The notes: generated from the letters alone by a model not told the origin. Shown: positions 8,456-19,706, counted from the first letter of the stretch. The stretch is 64,000 nucleotides of DNA from Bacillus inaquosorum KCTC 13429 (GCF_000332645.1 NZ_AMXN01000010.1:62001-126000); one strand, 5' to 3'. Numbers and translations are program-made.

Positions 8456-9727
8456 TTATCTAGAAAATTCATCCTCGATTCGCAAAATCGTTTCTTCCAG
8501 CTCTTCATTGGCTCCGTCAATTTCGAGAACCTTTTTCAAAAGCGGCAGTGCTTCTTTTTGAAGTCCTTCTTCTAATAGGAAGCTTGCGTATTCATATAAG
8601 AAATCTCTGTCCTCACGGTAGTGAAGAAAGGCAGCCTCAAAGGATTGTTTTGCTTCCTCGTATTGCTCTAATTCCGTATATGCGCTCGCAAGATACCAAT
8701 TGTATTTCGGATCTTCTTCCCCGTAGCCGCGCACCTCTTGAATAAGATCAATGATCTGTTCATAATCCTCTTCTTTATGATACACGGCAAGAAGTGTATG
8801 AAGTGCCTCGACGAAGCCCGGATCAAGCGCAAGCGCCTCCTGAAGCAGCTGTTTCCCATCTTCTGACTTCCCGATTTTCAAGGCCATTTTTGCGGCATAG
8901 AGAAAAAGCTCTTTGTTATATTCATCATATCTGATACCCTCTTTTGCCGTTTTTAATGCCTCTTCATACATTCCTTCAGCTTCATAGCTTTTCGAAAGCG
9001 GCATATAAAGTGAAGAATAAGATGGATCAAGCTCCTTTAAATCAGACAGCTGCTTAATAGCTGTTTTAACAAGCCCCGCCTGTAGGGCTGTAAACCCATA
9101 GCCGAAAATCATATTAGGATCAGGATTCTCATCAACAGCTTTCTCGTACCACGGAATGGCATCCTCAAATTCACCTGAGGCACTTAACGATTCTGCCAAT
9201 CTTTGATGGACATTAACGCCTCCGATCTCACTCTGCTCCTCAGCCGTTGTTTTAAAATATTGAACCGCTTTTGCATAAGCTCCCTGAGTAAAATAAAGTT
9301 CGCCCAGCGCAAAATCAATTACGGGTTCATTGTCCAGAATGGACTTTGCCTGTAAAAGCTTTTGTTCACTGACTTCGAATAACCCCTGCATTTGATAAAG
9401 ATCCGCCATAAGCAGCAAACTTTCCGGGTATGATGGATCTGTTTCCGGAATGGTTTCCAGCACAGCAAGGGCTTTTTCTTCTTCGTCAATATCTATTAAA
9501 AGTTCAGCGTAAAAATTCGTCAGTTCTGTTTCATTTGGATATAAATCATGTAAATCACTGATCAGTGAAATTGCTTTTTCTACATTGCCCCACTCGTAAT
9601 AAAGCTGGGCAGCGATGGCTTTATCTTCATCATGGAGCTGTTTTTCAGCCTTCGAGAGAGTGTTGAGGCCTTTTTCTGTTTCACCTGCTTCAACTAATTT
9701 TATGGCTTCTTGAATCAATGTATTCAA
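8456..9727 (-). CDS. ypiA: YpiA, tetratricopeptide-repeat protein
   Basis: A 423-residue acidic protein made almost entirely of TPR repeats (for example [62 protein letters not shown]), giving about ten helical hairpins and no enzymatic domain. TPR proteins scaffold protein-protein contacts; the partner is unknown. I chose the TTG at 9727, preceded by AAGGA, giving the N terminus [15 protein letters not shown]; an in-frame ATG at 9760 lacks a good ribosome site. A promoter lies at 9800-9828. First gene of ypiA-ypiB-ypiF. Confidence 0.88.
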   Translation of the reverse strand: MNTLIQEAIKLVEAGETEKGLNTLSKAEKQLHDEDKAIAAQLYYEWGNVEKAISLISDLHDLYPNETELTNFYAELLIDIDEEEKALAVLETIPETDPSYPESLLLMADLYQMQGLFEVSEQKLLQAKSILDNEPVIDFALGELYFTQGAYAKAVQYFKTTAEEQSEIGGVNVHQRLAESLSASGEFEDAIPWYEKAVDENPDPNMIFGYGFTALQAGLVKTAIKQLSDLKELDPSYSSLYMPLSKSYEAEGMYEEALKTAKEGIRYDEYNKELFLYAAKMALKIGKSEDGKQLLQEALALDPGFVEALHTLLAVYHKEEDYEQIIDLIQEVRGYGEEDPKYNWYLASAYTELEQYEEAKQSFEAAFLHYREDRDFLYEYASFLLEEGLQKEALPLLKKVLEIDGANEELEETILRIEDEFSR

Positions 9728-9799
9728 ATCGGACCGGTCCTTTCTTTTCCTATACAACATCAACCATACAAAAAATCTTTATTTGTTCGGGTTAATCTT

Positions 9800-9828
9800 A
9801 TCATAATTCAGACGAATGTCCTCGGCAA
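9800..9828 (-). promoter_or_regulatory. SigA-type promoter of ypiA
   Basis: Minus strand TTGCCG (9823-9828), 17-base spacer, TATGAT (9800-9805), about 70 bases before the TTG start of ypiA. Confidence 0.6.
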
Positions 9829-9839
9829 ATAAGATGCTT

Positions 9840-10050
9840 GCTGTACGGCAGGGAATTATTGAGTCTTATTAGTTTACCAAAAGATCTTGAGATAGAAAAT
9901 GAAAAAAGGAAGATCGCCCTCTGTACAGTAAAGCAGCTCTATGACCTGCCGGCTTGTAAGTAAAGCGCATCCCCCCTTTTCGTTTTTCTTTTCCCTCTTA
10001 AGACAAGCTATGTTTTTTTCCCTCGAATTATGATTCTTACAGTCAATCTG
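9840..10050. other. Intergenic stretch between ypiA promoter and aroE terminator
   Basis: The 348-base gap between ypiA and aroE holds the ypiA promoter (9800-9828) and the aroE terminator (10056-10085). In between I see only AT-rich sequence and short peptides of fewer than 15 codons, with no recognisable RNA or gene. Confidence 0.5.
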
Positions 10051-10055
10051 CACAA

Positions 10056-10085
10056 CAAATCCTGAAGCAAGAACTTCAGGATTTG
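10056..10085 (-). terminator. Terminator of the aro/trp supraoperon, overlapping the aroE stop
   Basis: A perfect 12-bp stem CAAATCCTGAAG/CTTCAGGATTTG with a 6-base loop. Its upstream arm includes the TGA stop of aroE (10076-10078). On the minus strand it is followed by TTGTGC, a weak T tract, so efficiency is uncertain. Confidence 0.65.
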
Positions 10086-11362
10086 TTTGAAAGCTTATTT
10101 AAATGCTCGAAGAAGGTTGGATAAGAAACATGAATGGCATCTGTCTGCTCGATTTCAATTGGCTCCTCCGTTATACAGGAAGCGATACCAAGCATCATTC
10201 CGATCCGATGATCTCCATGGCTGGACACTGTTGCGCCGCCTTTCAGTGTTTGTTTGCCATAAACCTTCATTCCATCTGCTGTCGGTTCAATCTCAGCACC
10301 CAGCTTACGAAGCTCGGAAACCACGGTGTCAATGCGGTTTGTTTCTTTTACTTTAAGCTCTGCCGCATCCTTAATAACGGTAGTTCCTTCCGCCTGAGTT
10401 GCAAGAAGCGCAATGATAGGGATTTCATCAATTAAACGCGGAATGATATCTCCTCCGATTTCAACCGCTTTTAGAGATGACGTTTCTATGACCAAATCTC
10501 CATAAGGCTCTGCACTGTCGGCAGCAGACGGTTTGACTTCAAGTTTTGCCCCCATGTTTTGAAGGACGTCAATGATACCTGTCCGAGTCGAATTTAAACC
10601 TACGTTTTTCAATACAATCTTGCTGTTTGGAACAATTGCGCCCGCAGCAAGGAAAAAAGCCGCTGAAGAAATGTCTCCAGGAACAAAAACATCTGCAGCT
10701 GTCAGTTTCTGGCCTCCTGCAATGGAAACACTCGTTTGATCTTCAGAAAGTTTAACGCCAAATGCAGAAAGCATCCGCTCAGTATGGTCCCGAGATTTAT
10801 GAGGCTCTGTGACGGTTGTTGTGCCCTCAGCCTGTAATCCGGCCAGTAAAACAGCAGATTTAATTTGCGCGCTTGCAACAGGTGATACATAATCAATTCC
10901 TTTTAATGAAGAGCCGCTCACTGACAGCGGTGTAAATTCTCCGCCGGCTCTGCCGTCGATTTTAGCCCCCATTTGTTTCAAAGGCTCAGTGACACGTTTC
11001 ATCGGGCGCTTCGCAATGCTCTCATCTCCAGCTACCGCGCTGTAAAATGGACGGCCCGCCAAAATGCCGAGCATCAGGCGAATCGTTGTACCTGAATTTC
11101 CGACATCTAAAAGGCTTTCTGGCTCGCTCAAGGAATCGATTCCTTTTCCGTGAATCACTACATCGCTGCCGTTTTGCTCAATTTCAACACCCATTTTTCT
11201 AAAGCAATCAATCGTGCTCAGACAATCCGCACCCGGCAGAAAGTTTTTAACAGTTGTTGTGCCTTTCGCTAGTGCACCGAACATGACGGAGCGGTGTGAA
11301 ATGGATTTATCACCAGGAATGTGTATTTCTCCGTTTAAGGCCTGCACCTTTTCTCTTTTCAT
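10076..11362 (-). CDS. aroE: AroE (AroA in E. coli naming), EPSP synthase
   Basis: A 428-residue 5-enolpyruvylshikimate-3-phosphate synthase, the sixth shikimate step and the target of glyphosate. Family motifs visible: [19 protein letters not shown] near residue 11, [15 protein letters not shown] near residue 80, and the [16 protein letters not shown] catalytic region near residue 305. It has the class II pattern rather than the E. coli LPGSKS form, so a relatively glyphosate-tolerant type is possible (inference). ATG 11362 gives the family length. Last gene of the supraoperon, 11 bases after tyrA. B. subtilis nomenclature calls it aroE. Confidence 0.96.
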   Translation of the reverse strand: MKREKVQALNGEIHIPGDKSISHRSVMFGALAKGTTTVKNFLPGADCLSTIDCFRKMGVEIEQNGSDVVIHGKGIDSLSEPESLLDVGNSGTTIRLMLGILAGRPFYSAVAGDESIAKRPMKRVTEPLKQMGAKIDGRAGGEFTPLSVSGSSLKGIDYVSPVASAQIKSAVLLAGLQAEGTTTVTEPHKSRDHTERMLSAFGVKLSEDQTSVSIAGGQKLTAADVFVPGDISSAAFFLAAGAIVPNSKIVLKNVGLNSTRTGIIDVLQNMGAKLEVKPSAADSAEPYGDLVIETSSLKAVEIGGDIIPRLIDEIPIIALLATQAEGTTVIKDAAELKVKETNRIDTVVSELRKLGAEIEPTADGMKVYGKQTLKGGATVSSHGDHRIGMMLGIASCITEEPIEIEQTDAIHVSYPTFFEHLNKLSNKS

Positions 11363-11373
11363 TATTTTCCACC

Positions 11374-12489
11374 TCAATCAGCATAAAAAGTTTCATATTC
11401 CGCCCGGGCTTCAATGCATTGTTCAGCCCGTTTGCGGTCATCATCAGACTGAAAACTGATTCTTAGAATCCCGTTAATATCTTCTCGTGTTTCAATAATG
11501 CGGATATTCGTGATACTGATGCGCTCCGCAGCTAAGATAGCCGTTATCTCGGAAATCACACCCGGATGATCGGGAACATCCACGTATAAATCATAAAATG
11601 CAGGTATCGCGCCCTTCTGCCGAAGCGGCAGACCGTCGCGATAATCCTTGGCCGTTTTAAAATAACGAAATAGATTTTCCGCATCTTCTTGTTCTACATA
11701 TGTCCTAATCTTCTCGATTTCACGAATCCACTCATCAAAACGGTCCAAAATTTTATCTTTATTATGTAATAGAATATCCCGCCACATTGCCGGGCTGCTT
11801 GATGCAATCCTTGTAATATCCCTGAACCCGCCGGCAGCAAAACGCTTAACAAGCGGATAAAGCTCTTCCGAATGATGGGTTTGGTGAACAAGGCTTGCTG
11901 CGACAATATGCGGAAAATGACTGATCACGCTTGTAACGCCATCATGCTCTTCTGGTGACATTTCCACAAAATGGGCATTCGTCCCCTCCAGCAGGCTTTT
12001 TAACTGCTCTACCGCTTGTCTGTCCGTTTTATGGCCTGGCGTTAAAATATAAAATGCATTTTCAAACAGGAACTCCTTCGCAGCGGCCACTCCTGATTTG
12101 TGTGAACCTGCCATCGGATGCCCTCCGACAAATTGATAGCGGCTAGGCAGCACTTTGTCTGCGTAATGAACCACTTTTTGCTTTGTGCTTCCTACGTCGG
12201 TAATCAAAAGCTTATGTTCAATTCCTGAATGAGCCAGCTCATCAAGCATAAGCAGCGTTTGCGCGACAGGCGTCGCAATGATCACTGTAGCCGCCTCTTT
12301 CGCACCGCTAATAAACGAATCAGCACGCTCGTCTATCACACCTAATTTTAAAGCGGCAACCACCTGTTCATCAGAGATGTCGATTCCGATAATCCGTTTG
12401 CCGGGATGCTTTTTTTTGATCGCTAACGCAATCGAACCGCCTATCAATCCGAGACCGGCGAGCAATATTGTATCTTTGATTTGGTTCAT
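11374..12489 (-). CDS. tyrA: TyrA, prephenate dehydrogenase with ACT domain
   Basis: A 371-residue NAD-dependent prephenate dehydrogenase producing 4-hydroxyphenylpyruvate for tyrosine. The N-terminal dinucleotide motif is [18 protein letters not shown] (residues 9-26), the prephenate-binding [12 protein letters not shown] is near residue 122, and the last ~75 residues ([21 protein letters not shown]) form an ACT domain, consistent with feedback control by aromatic amino acids. It is between hisC and aroE in the supraoperon; a strong hairpin lies in the hisC-tyrA gap. HisC next to it supplies the transaminase for the tyrosine and phenylalanine branches. Confidence 0.96.
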   Translation of the reverse strand: MNQIKDTILLAGLGLIGGSIALAIKKKHPGKRIIGIDISDEQVVAALKLGVIDERADSFISGAKEAATVIIATPVAQTLLMLDELAHSGIEHKLLITDVGSTKQKVVHYADKVLPSRYQFVGGHPMAGSHKSGVAAAKEFLFENAFYILTPGHKTDRQAVEQLKSLLEGTNAHFVEMSPEEHDGVTSVISHFPHIVAASLVHQTHHSEELYPLVKRFAAGGFRDITRIASSSPAMWRDILLHNKDKILDRFDEWIREIEKIRTYVEQEDAENLFRYFKTAKDYRDGLPLRQKGAIPAFYDLYVDVPDHPGVISEITAILAAERISITNIRIIETREDINGILRISFQSDDDRKRAEQCIEARAEYETFYAD

Positions 12490-12515
12490 ATGTCATCACC
12501 TGATTTATAGACTAA

Positions 12516-12538
12516 AGAGGTGATATTTGATCACCTCT
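12516..12538 (-). other. Inverted repeat in the hisC-tyrA gap
   Basis: AGAGGTGA/TCACCTCT with a 7-base loop, ending at the hisC stop codon (12538-12540). No T run follows on the minus strand, so it is more likely an mRNA stabiliser or processing element than a terminator. Confidence 0.5.
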
Positions 12539-13620
12539 TACAAAATTTCAGCTAAAATTGCAAGAATTTCTTCATTTTGCTCTTTTGTTCCGATCGTAAT
12601 CCGGAGTGATGTCGGGAAACCTAATGCATTTCCCGACCGGACAATATAGCCTTTTTCCAGCAGAGCCTGAAACAGTTCATCGGCCGGACGGTTAAAGTCA
12701 ATTAACACAAAGTTTGTCTGTGAAGGGTAGCACTTTAAACCATGAGTCTTCGCAAAATCATAATATTGCTGGAGACCTGCTTTATTTTGCTCGACACAGG
12801 AAGCAATAAACGCTTGATCATCAAGCGCCGCGATCGCAGCAGCCTGGCCTAGACGGCTGGTGTTAAACGGCTCTCTTGCCGGCTCAATCTGGCGAATCAG
12901 GTTCTCGTCAGCAATTCCGTATCCGACTCTGAGCGCAGCTAGACCGTAAGCCTTTGAAAATGTCCGTAATATCATCAAATTGGAGTACTTGTTTAAGAGC
13001 GGCACAGTCTCCGGGTAATCCTCTGCTGTTACATATTCATAATATGCTTCGTCTAGAACAACGAGGACACGAGATGGAACGCGCTCCAGAAATGCGAGTA
13101 ATTCCCCTTCTGATGTATAAGTGCCTGTCGGGTTATTTGGGCTGCATATCCAAACGACTTGTGTCTGTTCGTCAATCGCTTCAAGCATGGCGTCTAAATT
13201 ATGTGAGCCGTCGGGCCGAAGTGCGATTTCACGAACTTCAGCACCTTCAATGACCGCATTATGTTTATATTGCGGGAAAGTCGGAGCAGCAGTAATCGTG
13301 TTCGTTTTCTCGTTTAAAAATGCCCGGCAGATGATCTGAATGATTTCATCTGAACCATTTCCGAAAATAAGTGATGTTTCGCTGACATTGAGGTGCTCAC
13401 TGAGCCTTGTGCGCAAAGCGGCGCTATATCCGTCCGGATAAAGCGCAAGCTGTTGAATTTCATGATGAAGCGCCTCTTTTGCAGCTTCTGAACAGCCGTA
13501 CGGATTCTCGTTTGAAGCAAGCTTCACAACTTTATCCAAGCCATATTCTGATTTCACTGCTTCAATTGGCTTTCCAGGCTGATAAGGCTTCAGCTGTTTT
13601 AAATGTTCTTTGATACGCAA
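12538..13620 (-). CDS. hisC: HisC, histidinol-phosphate / aromatic aminotransferase
   Basis: A 360-residue PLP enzyme of the class I/II aminotransferase fold. The PLP lysine sits in [17 protein letters not shown] (near residue 220) and the cofactor-binding NPTGT and LDEAYYEY motifs are near residues 157 and 185. In B. subtilis it acts both in histidine synthesis and on the keto acids for tyrosine and phenylalanine, which explains its position inside an aromatic operon, away from the main his operon. It lies 11 bases after trpA. Part of the trp region under TRAP attenuation from the same promoter. Confidence 0.96.
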   Translation of the reverse strand: MRIKEHLKQLKPYQPGKPIEAVKSEYGLDKVVKLASNENPYGCSEAAKEALHHEIQQLALYPDGYSAALRTRLSEHLNVSETSLIFGNGSDEIIQIICRAFLNEKTNTITAAPTFPQYKHNAVIEGAEVREIALRPDGSHNLDAMLEAIDEQTQVVWICSPNNPTGTYTSEGELLAFLERVPSRVLVVLDEAYYEYVTAEDYPETVPLLNKYSNLMILRTFSKAYGLAALRVGYGIADENLIRQIEPAREPFNTSRLGQAAAIAALDDQAFIASCVEQNKAGLQQYYDFAKTHGLKCYPSQTNFVLIDFNRPADELFQALLEKGYIVRSGNALGFPTSLRITIGTKEQNEEILAILAEIL

Positions 13621-13631
13621 ATCCAGTCACC

Positions 13632-14435
13632 TCATTTTAAACTGTACAAGCCGCCAAACGCCGTTGCGTAATCTTCAAACTCCTGCAGCGCTTGATCTCT
13701 CGTTTCAGCACTGATGAGCCGGTCCTTTAATTCTTCTATTTTTCTGACGAGCGCACTTCCCACTACGACACCGTCACAAATTTCATTCATCTTCATGACC
13801 TGTTCGCGGTTGGATATACCGAACCCTACAGCAACCGGCACAGCGCTAAGATCCTTCACTGTCCGGATGAACGGATACACGGATGAATTGAACTCATTGC
13901 GGACACCGGTCACACCTAGAGAAGATACACAGTAGACGAAGCCCTCGGCTTGTTCAATAATGGTTTTCAAACGGCTTTCGCTTGTCGGCGCAACCAAAGA
14001 AATATACGTCACCTCATGGTTTTTGCATTCGGCTTGAAGGCTGGCGCTTTCTTCTAATGGCAGATCCGGAACAAGCAGACCGTCAATATGATTTTCCCGC
14101 AGTAAAGCGAAAAAGTATTCTTTGTTCAATTGTAACACAGGATTATAATACGTAAAGAGGATAATCGGAATATTCACTCCGTTTTTTTTCATTTCTCCGC
14201 CTAATTCGATTGCCTTTACGATATTCATTCCATTGTTAAGCGCCCGCTTCGAAGCCCGCTGGATCACCGGACCGTCTGCAAGTGGGTCTGAGTATGCAAC
14301 ACCAAGCTCCAGTGCCGTGGCACCCGCTTTTTGGAGAGACTTCGCCAGTTCAACCGAAACCTCAGGCAATGGATCGCCCGCCGTAATAAACGGGACAAAC
14401 AATTTTTCTGACGCTTGAAGGTCTAATTTAAACAT
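13632..14435 (-). CDS. trpA: TrpA, tryptophan synthase alpha chain
   Basis: A 267-residue TIM-barrel that cleaves indole-3-glycerol phosphate to indole and glyceraldehyde-3-phosphate; indole passes through a tunnel to TrpB. Catalytic residues are in [18 protein letters not shown] (near residue 40, the Glu and Asp of the family) and the phosphate-binding VAVGFGIS and [10 protein letters not shown] segments are near residues 205 and 228. It overlaps trpB by 8 bases (trpB ends at 14428), the usual translational coupling for the alpha2beta2 complex. Confidence 0.97.
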   Translation of the reverse strand: MFKLDLQASEKLFVPFITAGDPLPEVSVELAKSLQKAGATALELGVAYSDPLADGPVIQRASKRALNNGMNIVKAIELGGEMKKNGVNIPIILFTYYNPVLQLNKEYFFALLRENHIDGLLVPDLPLEESASLQAECKNHEVTYISLVAPTSESRLKTIIEQAEGFVYCVSSLGVTGVRNEFNSSVYPFIRTVKDLSAVPVAVGFGISNREQVMKMNEICDGVVVGSALVRKIEELKDRLISAETRDQALQEFEDYATAFGGLYSLK

Positions 14436-15630
14436 GCGCTTTCACCTCTTCTTCCAATACATTCATTAAGGTGTTGACATCCTTATCTCCCCGTCCTGAT
14501 AAACAGACGAGAATCATTTGATCGCGATCCATCTCTTTAGCAAGTTTGAATGCTTTCGCTAACGCATGGGCAGATTCGATTGCCGGCAAAATCCCCTCTT
14601 TTTCTGACAAGAGTTTTAATGCATCCACCGCTTCTTCATCTGTGATACTGTCATAAGTGACTCGGCCGCTCTTATGCAAATAAGCGTGTTCCGGTCCGAT
14701 TCCCGGATAGTCAAGTCCTGCTGAAATGGAGTAAGGCTCAATAATTTGCCCGAACTCATCTTGAATGAGATAAGTCAATGAACCGTGAATGACACCTACG
14801 GTTCCTTTCGAAATAGTAGCGGCATGAAGAGGGGTATCAATTCCTTTTCCGGCTGCTTCAGCGCCGATGAGTTCAACATCTTCATCTAAAAACGCCTGAA
14901 ACATGCCCATCGCATTGCTTCCTCCGCCTACACACGCCACCACCTTATCTGGCAGAGCGCCTTCAATGCGTTTCAGCTGATTCTTCGCCTCCTCACCGAT
15001 CATTTTTTGAAATTCACGGACGACCTGCGGATAAGGGTGCGGTCCGACAACTGATCCGATCATGTAAAAATGATCCTCACAATGCTGAACCCAGTACCGG
15101 ATCGCCTCATTTGTGGCATCCTTCAATGTGCCGTTTCCGCTTGTTACAGGCACAACCTCCGCTCCAAGAAGCTTCATTCGGAAAACGTTAAGAGACTGGC
15201 GGGCAACGTCTTCCTCGCCCATAAATACAGTGCAGGAAAAGCCGAATTTAGCTGCGACTGTCGCAGCGGCAACGCCGTGCTGCCCGGCGCCAGTTTCAGC
15301 AATGATTTTCGTTTTGCCCATTTTTTTAGCAAGCAGCGCTTGGCCTAGTGCATTATTGATTTTATGAGAACCTGTATGGTTTAAATCTTCTCGTTTCAAA
15401 TAGATTTTTGCACCGCCTAAGTATTCAGTGACTCGATCAGCGTATGTTAATGCAGTAGGCCTGCCGGAATAGTCATTTAACAGCTTGTAATATTCGTCAC
15501 GAAAAGCGGGATCATCCTTGATCTCTTTAAATGCACGTTCAATTTCTTCTAATGGCTGCATGAGTGTTTCCGGAACAAATTTTCCGCCAAAATCGCCGTA
15601 TCTTCCTATTTCATTCGGGTATGGATACAT
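14428..15630 (-). CDS. trpB: TrpB, tryptophan synthase beta chain
   Basis: A 400-residue PLP enzyme condensing indole with serine to tryptophan. The PLP lysine is in [21 protein letters not shown] (near residue 90) and the phosphate-binding [12 protein letters not shown] loop is near residue 232. Its start overlaps the end of trpF by 20 bases and its end overlaps trpA by 8, so the three are tightly coupled. The N terminus [22 protein letters not shown] is the typical trpB1 form. Confidence 0.98.
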   Translation of the reverse strand: MYPYPNEIGRYGDFGGKFVPETLMQPLEEIERAFKEIKDDPAFRDEYYKLLNDYSGRPTALTYADRVTEYLGGAKIYLKREDLNHTGSHKINNALGQALLAKKMGKTKIIAETGAGQHGVAAATVAAKFGFSCTVFMGEEDVARQSLNVFRMKLLGAEVVPVTSGNGTLKDATNEAIRYWVQHCEDHFYMIGSVVGPHPYPQVVREFQKMIGEEAKNQLKRIEGALPDKVVACVGGGSNAMGMFQAFLDEDVELIGAEAAGKGIDTPLHAATISKGTVGVIHGSLTYLIQDEFGQIIEPYSISAGLDYPGIGPEHAYLHKSGRVTYDSITDEEAVDALKLLSEKEGILPAIESAHALAKAFKLAKEMDRDQMILVCLSGRGDKDVNTLMNVLEEEVKAHV

Positions 15631-16258
15631 ATCGGTTCATCCTTTCTTCTAAAAGCCTCATCAGATTTTGATCTTTTTGTCCGTTTTTTTCGATTCCACT
15701 GGCAAGGTCAATTCCTAACGGCTGCCATTTCAATAGGTCTGTGATGGTGTCCGGATTCACGCCGCCTGCGATAAAGCAGCGTTTGCCCGCAGCCGCCTGC
15801 TGATATTCCGGCACACAGTCCCAAGAAAAAGCAACACCAGTGCCGCCTCTTTGCCCTTTTACAGATGAATCAATCACAAAGCCGTCCACACCACCTTTAA
15901 AACAGGCTATTTCTTGAATTGTGTTCTCATGATGGTGAAGCGCCTTCCATATTTCGCAACCTGTCAGCATGCGAAGAGCATCGGCAGCCGCCGGTTCCTC
16001 ATCACCGTGAAGCTGAATAACGTCGAGATTCAAGTCTTCGGCAATGCGTGACATTGTCTCTATCGATTCATTAACAAAAACACCCGCAACCTGTTTTTCG
16101 ACATGAACTTGACTCAGCCACTTTTTCACATTTTGCGGAGATACTTTCCGTTTGCTTTCAGCAAAAATAAAGCCCAGATAATCAGCCTGTGAATCCGCTG
16201 CAAGCTGCAAATCCTGCAGTGACCGTATGCCGCAATATTTTAATGCCGGTTTCTTCAC
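15611..16258 (-). CDS. trpF: TrpF, phosphoribosylanthranilate isomerase
   Basis: A 215-residue TIM-barrel isomerase (Amadori rearrangement of PRA to CdRP). The catalytic cysteine is in [12 protein letters not shown] near residue 8, the catalytic aspartate in [15 protein letters not shown] near residue 130, and the phosphate site in [11 protein letters not shown]. The start is GTG at 16258, four bases after the trpC stop; this gives the known length. It is a free-standing TrpF, not fused to TrpC as in E. coli. Its 3' end overlaps trpB. Confidence 0.96.
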   Translation of the reverse strand: MKKPALKYCGIRSLQDLQLAADSQADYLGFIFAESKRKVSPQNVKKWLSQVHVEKQVAGVFVNESIETMSRIAEDLNLDVIQLHGDEEPAAADALRMLTGCEIWKALHHHENTIQEIACFKGGVDGFVIDSSVKGQRGGTGVAFSWDCVPEYQQAAAGKRCFIAGGVNPDTITDLLKWQPLGIDLASGIEKNGQKDQNLMRLLEERMNRYVSIPE

Positions 16259-16262
16259 AACC

Positions 16263-17015
16263 TTACTCCCCAAACAAAGCATGGATTGCTTTTTGCTGTG
16301 ATGTTTGTCTCATCAATGATTCACCGATAAGCACAGCTCGTGCTCCATGTTCTTTGACAAATGTTAAATGTTCTAAAGAACCGATTCCGCTTTCGCTGAC
16401 AAGCAGGGATTCTTTCGGTACGAGAGATGCGATTTGTTCTGTCTGCATTATAGAAGTTTCAAATGTTTTTAGGTTTCGGTTGTTTATGCCGAGAATAGCA
16501 GGCATAAATACTTTCAATATTTGTTCAAGCGTTGATGCATCATGAACCTCTACTAACACATCCATCTCCTTTTCGCCTGCTTCAAGATATAATTCATGAA
16601 GATGTAAGGGATCAAGCACCTCGCCGATTAACAGTATGGCATCCGCTCCGATTCTTTTCGATTCCTCCACTTGAAGAGAATCAATAATAAAATCTTTTCT
16701 GAGTACAGGAATTGATACAGCACGCTTTACGTCTGATAAATAGCTGTTTTTCCCTTGAAAAAACGGGGTGTCTGTTAATACGGAAAGCGCATCTGCCTGC
16801 GCAGTTTCATAGTCTTTTGCAATCTGTACAGGGACAAAATCCTCTTTAATAAGCCCTTTTGACGGTGACGCTTTCTTCACTTCGGCAATCAATCCGATAA
16901 ACCGATTCGGACTTGCCAGCGCCTCTTTAAATGAACGTTTTTCGAAAAGCTGCTCTTCCGGCAGTACCAGTGTTTTTACTTCTTCTTTCTTTTGTTTAAT
17001 AATATTTTCAAGCAT
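16263..17015 (-). CDS. trpC: TrpC, indole-3-glycerol-phosphate synthase
   Basis: A 250-residue TIM-barrel that closes the indole ring. Catalytic motifs: [15 protein letters not shown] near residue 40 (essential Glu and Lys), [12 protein letters not shown] near residue 105, and [13 protein letters not shown] with the LVSESGIG loop near residue 210. The full frame is open; the well-known trpC2 allele of laboratory strain 168 is a small in-frame deletion, and the length here suggests a functional allele, though I cannot compare sequences directly. It overlaps the end of trpD by 8 bases. Confidence 0.96.
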   Translation of the reverse strand: MLENIIKQKKEEVKTLVLPEEQLFEKRSFKEALASPNRFIGLIAEVKKASPSKGLIKEDFVPVQIAKDYETAQADALSVLTDTPFFQGKNSYLSDVKRAVSIPVLRKDFIIDSLQVEESKRIGADAILLIGEVLDPLHLHELYLEAGEKEMDVLVEVHDASTLEQILKVFMPAILGINNRNLKTFETSIMQTEQIASLVPKESLLVSESGIGSLEHLTFVKEHGARAVLIGESLMRQTSQQKAIHALFGE

Positions 17016-18024
17016 AGATCTCTTCCTCTTTCTGCTTTAGTCGTTCAAGCTGCGCGGCAGCGCCTCCGCTTGTAATCGTCTCTAACGCGAGCTCCGTACC
17101 TTCCTTCAGTGAGGCGGTTATCCCCGCCGTGTATATCGCAGCCCCTGCATTAAAAGCAGTAATAGATAAAGCGGAACTGCTGCTTTTATTTTCAAAAATA
17201 TTCTGAATGAGACAGGCACTCTCTTTCGGTGACTGCACTTGTAAATCTTCAATTCTGCCATTTGTAAAACCGAAATCTTCGGGTGAAACGGTGTATTCCC
17301 TGCGCTCACCGTCCTTTAATTCAATCACATCGGTCGGTGCCGTAATTGAAAGCTCATCTAAACCGTCGCGGCTGGATACGAACAGGACATGCTTCGGCTG
17401 AAACGTTTCCAGTGCGCTTGCCATCAGTCCCGCTTTTTCAGCGGAATAGACCCCGATCACCTGACGCTTCGCCTGCAAAGGATTGCTGAGCGGTCCAAGC
17501 AGATTAAATACCGTTCTGAAACCTAGTTCTTTTCTAGTACCCGCTACATGTTTCATAGACGAATGATAAAGCGGCGCAAAAAGAAATCCCATGTTGTTTG
17601 TTTCAATGCTGCTTTTGACCTTTTCGGGAGTAGTTTGAATTGGAACCTCTAGTTCCTCTAAAACATCAGCGCTTCCGCTTTTAGAAGAGACAGAGCGATT
17701 GCCGTGCTTAGCGATTTTCGCACCGGCTGCTGAGGCAACAATTGCAGATGCCGTTGAGATATTAAAAGTAGAAATACCGTCTCCTCCAGTTCCGCATGTA
17801 TCTACAACATCAGGAAGTCCATCTACGGTAAGAGCGCGCGCCCGCATCGCCTTCACAAAGCCCGCAAGCTCTTCTGGCGTCTCTCCCCGATGAGCAAGAA
17901 TAGACAATATACCGCCCATTTCAGAAGGAGTCATTTCCGCTGTCATCATCATATTCATCAGCGTTTCTGCCTCACTGGCAGTGAGTGTTTTTCCGTCAAC
18001 GCACAATTGTAGAAATTTGTTCAT
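17008..18024 (-). CDS. trpD: TrpD, anthranilate phosphoribosyltransferase
   Basis: A 338-residue enzyme transferring phosphoribosyl from PRPP to anthranilate. The PRPP-binding loop [18 protein letters not shown] is near residue 75 and the [18 protein letters not shown] anthranilate/PRPP segment near residue 105. ATG 18024 gives the family length; it lies 29 bases inside the end of trpE, the overlap known in B. subtilis to couple trpD translation to trpE. No glutamine amidotransferase domain is fused; that subunit (PabA/TrpG) is shared with folate synthesis and encoded elsewhere. Confidence 0.97.
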   Translation of the reverse strand: MNKFLQLCVDGKTLTASEAETLMNMMMTAEMTPSEMGGILSILAHRGETPEELAGFVKAMRARALTVDGLPDVVDTCGTGGDGISTFNISTASAIVASAAGAKIAKHGNRSVSSKSGSADVLEELEVPIQTTPEKVKSSIETNNMGFLFAPLYHSSMKHVAGTRKELGFRTVFNLLGPLSNPLQAKRQVIGVYSAEKAGLMASALETFQPKHVLFVSSRDGLDELSITAPTDVIELKDGERREYTVSPEDFGFTNGRIEDLQVQSPKESACLIQNIFENKSSSSALSITAFNAGAAIYTAGITASLKEGTELALETITSGGAAAQLERLKQKEEEIYA

Positions 18025-19543
18025 CAGCTTTATCCTCCTTGCTATGGAACATGTCTTCTGCAATATGAATCGTTTTCAGCAGCGCACCGGCTTTATTACA
18101 GCTTTCTTCGTATTCGGCTTCCGGAACAGAATCCGCAACAATACCAGCACCTGCTTGTATCGATGCAACACCGTCCTTTACGCTCATAGTGCGAATCGTA
18201 ATACAAGAGTCGATATTACCGTCAAATCCGATGTAAGCGATGCAGCCTCCGTATGTCTCTCTCGGTGTTGGCTCCAGCTCTTGCAAAAGCTGCATGGCAC
18301 GGATTTTTGGTGCGCCTGTTAACGTTCCCGCCGGGAAAGCGGACATCAGTGCATCGACAGGATGAACCCCTTCTTTCAATCGGCCTGTAACCACCGAGAT
18401 AATGTGCATGACATGTGAAAAGGAGACAATTTTTGTGAACTCCGGCACAGATACAGATCCATACTCTGCTACTCTGCCGATATCGTTCCGGGCAAGATCA
18501 ACGAGCATGTAGTGCTCTGCTTTTTCTTTTTCATCCTTCATTAGCTCAACTTTGAGTTTTTCATCTTCCTCTTTGTCTGCGCCCCGTTTTCTCGTTCCGG
18601 CAATCGGATGGATTTCCAAGTGCCCGTCCTGAACGTGGATTAACCGTTCCGGAGAGCTGCCGACTATTTCTCTGTCTTGGAGTTTCATATAATACATATA
18701 CGGAGAAGGATTGACGATCCGCAGCACTCGGTATAACTCAAAGGCATCTGCTGTTATCGGAATCTCAAATTTTTGTGACAAAACGCCTTGGAAGATATCG
18801 CCCGCTTTTATATATTCTTTGATTTTTTCTACATCAGCCATAAAAGCCGATTTTTCATAATTAGAAGAGACAGTCTCAAAGCTGGGCGTCTTATATGAAT
18901 CAGCAGAGAGAAACAGCTCTTTTATGTTTTTTTGATCCATCATTTTTTCAATGAGGTCTTGGAGCTCTTGATGATTTTGATGAAACACATCGGTTTTTTC
19001 GTTTTCAGTTTCCTGGCCATTGAGTCTTGCATATTGGATAAAGTGGACATTTTTAGTTTCATGATCATACGCAATTATTGTCCGGCAAACAAACAGCATA
19101 CACTTTTCCATTCCTGTTTCTTTTGTATGCGGAGGAACAGAAGGCTCAATCAGCGGGATCATATCATAGCTTAAATACCCAACAGCTCCGCCGACAAAAG
19201 GAATGCCAAGCTCTGGCGTTTTGATTTTGTACGTGGAATTCATCCAGTTCAGAACTTCTTTGAGTTCACTTCCTGTATAAAGAGCTCTGCCGTCCTGATC
19301 AGCGGCTGTAAAACGGCTCTGCTCTTCTTTAATTGTGAGAAATGGATTCAGGCCGACAAACGAATATCTCGACCAATTGGATGTATCATCCTTGCTTTCA
19401 AGAAGATACGTAATCTCCCTGTCGAGCTTCTCTATCATTTGAATGGGTGTCAGCGTATCGACTGTGAAGGTCTCCACAATCGGTATGGTGTGGTTGGACA
19501 AGCTGTCCTGTAAAAATGCAGAAATGTTTGATTGGAAATTCAT
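17996..19543 (-). CDS. trpE: TrpE, anthranilate synthase component I
   Basis: A 515-residue chorismate-utilising enzyme producing anthranilate with the amidotransferase PabA. The N-terminal LLESKDDTSNWSRYSFVGLNP region carries the tryptophan feedback site of the family, and the C-terminal part has the chorismate-binding PIAGTRKRGAD, ELMKDEKEKAEHYMLVDLARND and FPAGTLTGAPKIRAM motifs. ATG 19543 is preceded by AAGGAG. Its expression is controlled twice by TRAP: by transcription attenuation in the leader, and by a hairpin that hides the ribosome site in the read-through transcript (established for B. subtilis). First gene of the trp cluster. Confidence 0.97.
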   Translation of the reverse strand: MNFQSNISAFLQDSLSNHTIPIVETFTVDTLTPIQMIEKLDREITYLLESKDDTSNWSRYSFVGLNPFLTIKEEQSRFTAADQDGRALYTGSELKEVLNWMNSTYKIKTPELGIPFVGGAVGYLSYDMIPLIEPSVPPHTKETGMEKCMLFVCRTIIAYDHETKNVHFIQYARLNGQETENEKTDVFHQNHQELQDLIEKMMDQKNIKELFLSADSYKTPSFETVSSNYEKSAFMADVEKIKEYIKAGDIFQGVLSQKFEIPITADAFELYRVLRIVNPSPYMYYMKLQDREIVGSSPERLIHVQDGHLEIHPIAGTRKRGADKEEDEKLKVELMKDEKEKAEHYMLVDLARNDIGRVAEYGSVSVPEFTKIVSFSHVMHIISVVTGRLKEGVHPVDALMSAFPAGTLTGAPKIRAMQLLQELEPTPRETYGGCIAYIGFDGNIDSCITIRTMSVKDGVASIQAGAGIVADSVPEAEYEESCNKAGALLKTIHIAEDMFHSKEDKADEQISTIVR

Positions 19544-19613
19544 TGCTCTCACTCCTTATGGCAAGGAGAATGAGAAGATGGCATGAGAGGATAAACTATT
19601 ATATAACAAATAA

Positions 19614-19639
19614 ACCCAAAAGAAAGGCTTCTTTTGGGT
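19614..19639 (-). terminator. trp operon attenuator terminator
   Basis: ACCCAAAAGAA ... TTCTTTTGGGT hairpin (19614-19639) followed on the minus strand by TTTATTTGTT. It forms when TRAP is bound to the upstream triplets; without TRAP an antiterminator using the triplet region is expected to replace it. Stem read by eye. Confidence 0.85.
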
Positions 19640-19656
19640 AGAATAAACATACATGT

Positions 19657-19706
19657 CTCAGCTCAACTAAACTCATTCTCTGCTACCCTATTCTCTAACT
19701 CAACTC
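19657..19706 (-). promoter_or_regulatory. TRAP-binding site of the trp leader (11 G/UAG triplets)
   Basis: On the minus strand eleven GAG or TAG triplets with mostly 2-3 base spacers: GAG, GAG, TAG, GAG, TAG, TAG, GAG, GAG, TAG, GAG, GAG. One triplet binds each subunit of the 11-mer TRAP when it carries tryptophan. The site overlaps the antiterminator, so binding releases the downstream terminator. A 5' hairpin (ATACAC/GTGTAT, 19712-19728) precedes it, as described for B. subtilis. Confidence 0.93.

Noticed and set aside
16263-17015. trpC2-type mutation
   Set aside because: The TrpC frame is full length (250 residues) with all motifs, so no defect is visible; the exact site of the trpC2 deletion was not compared.
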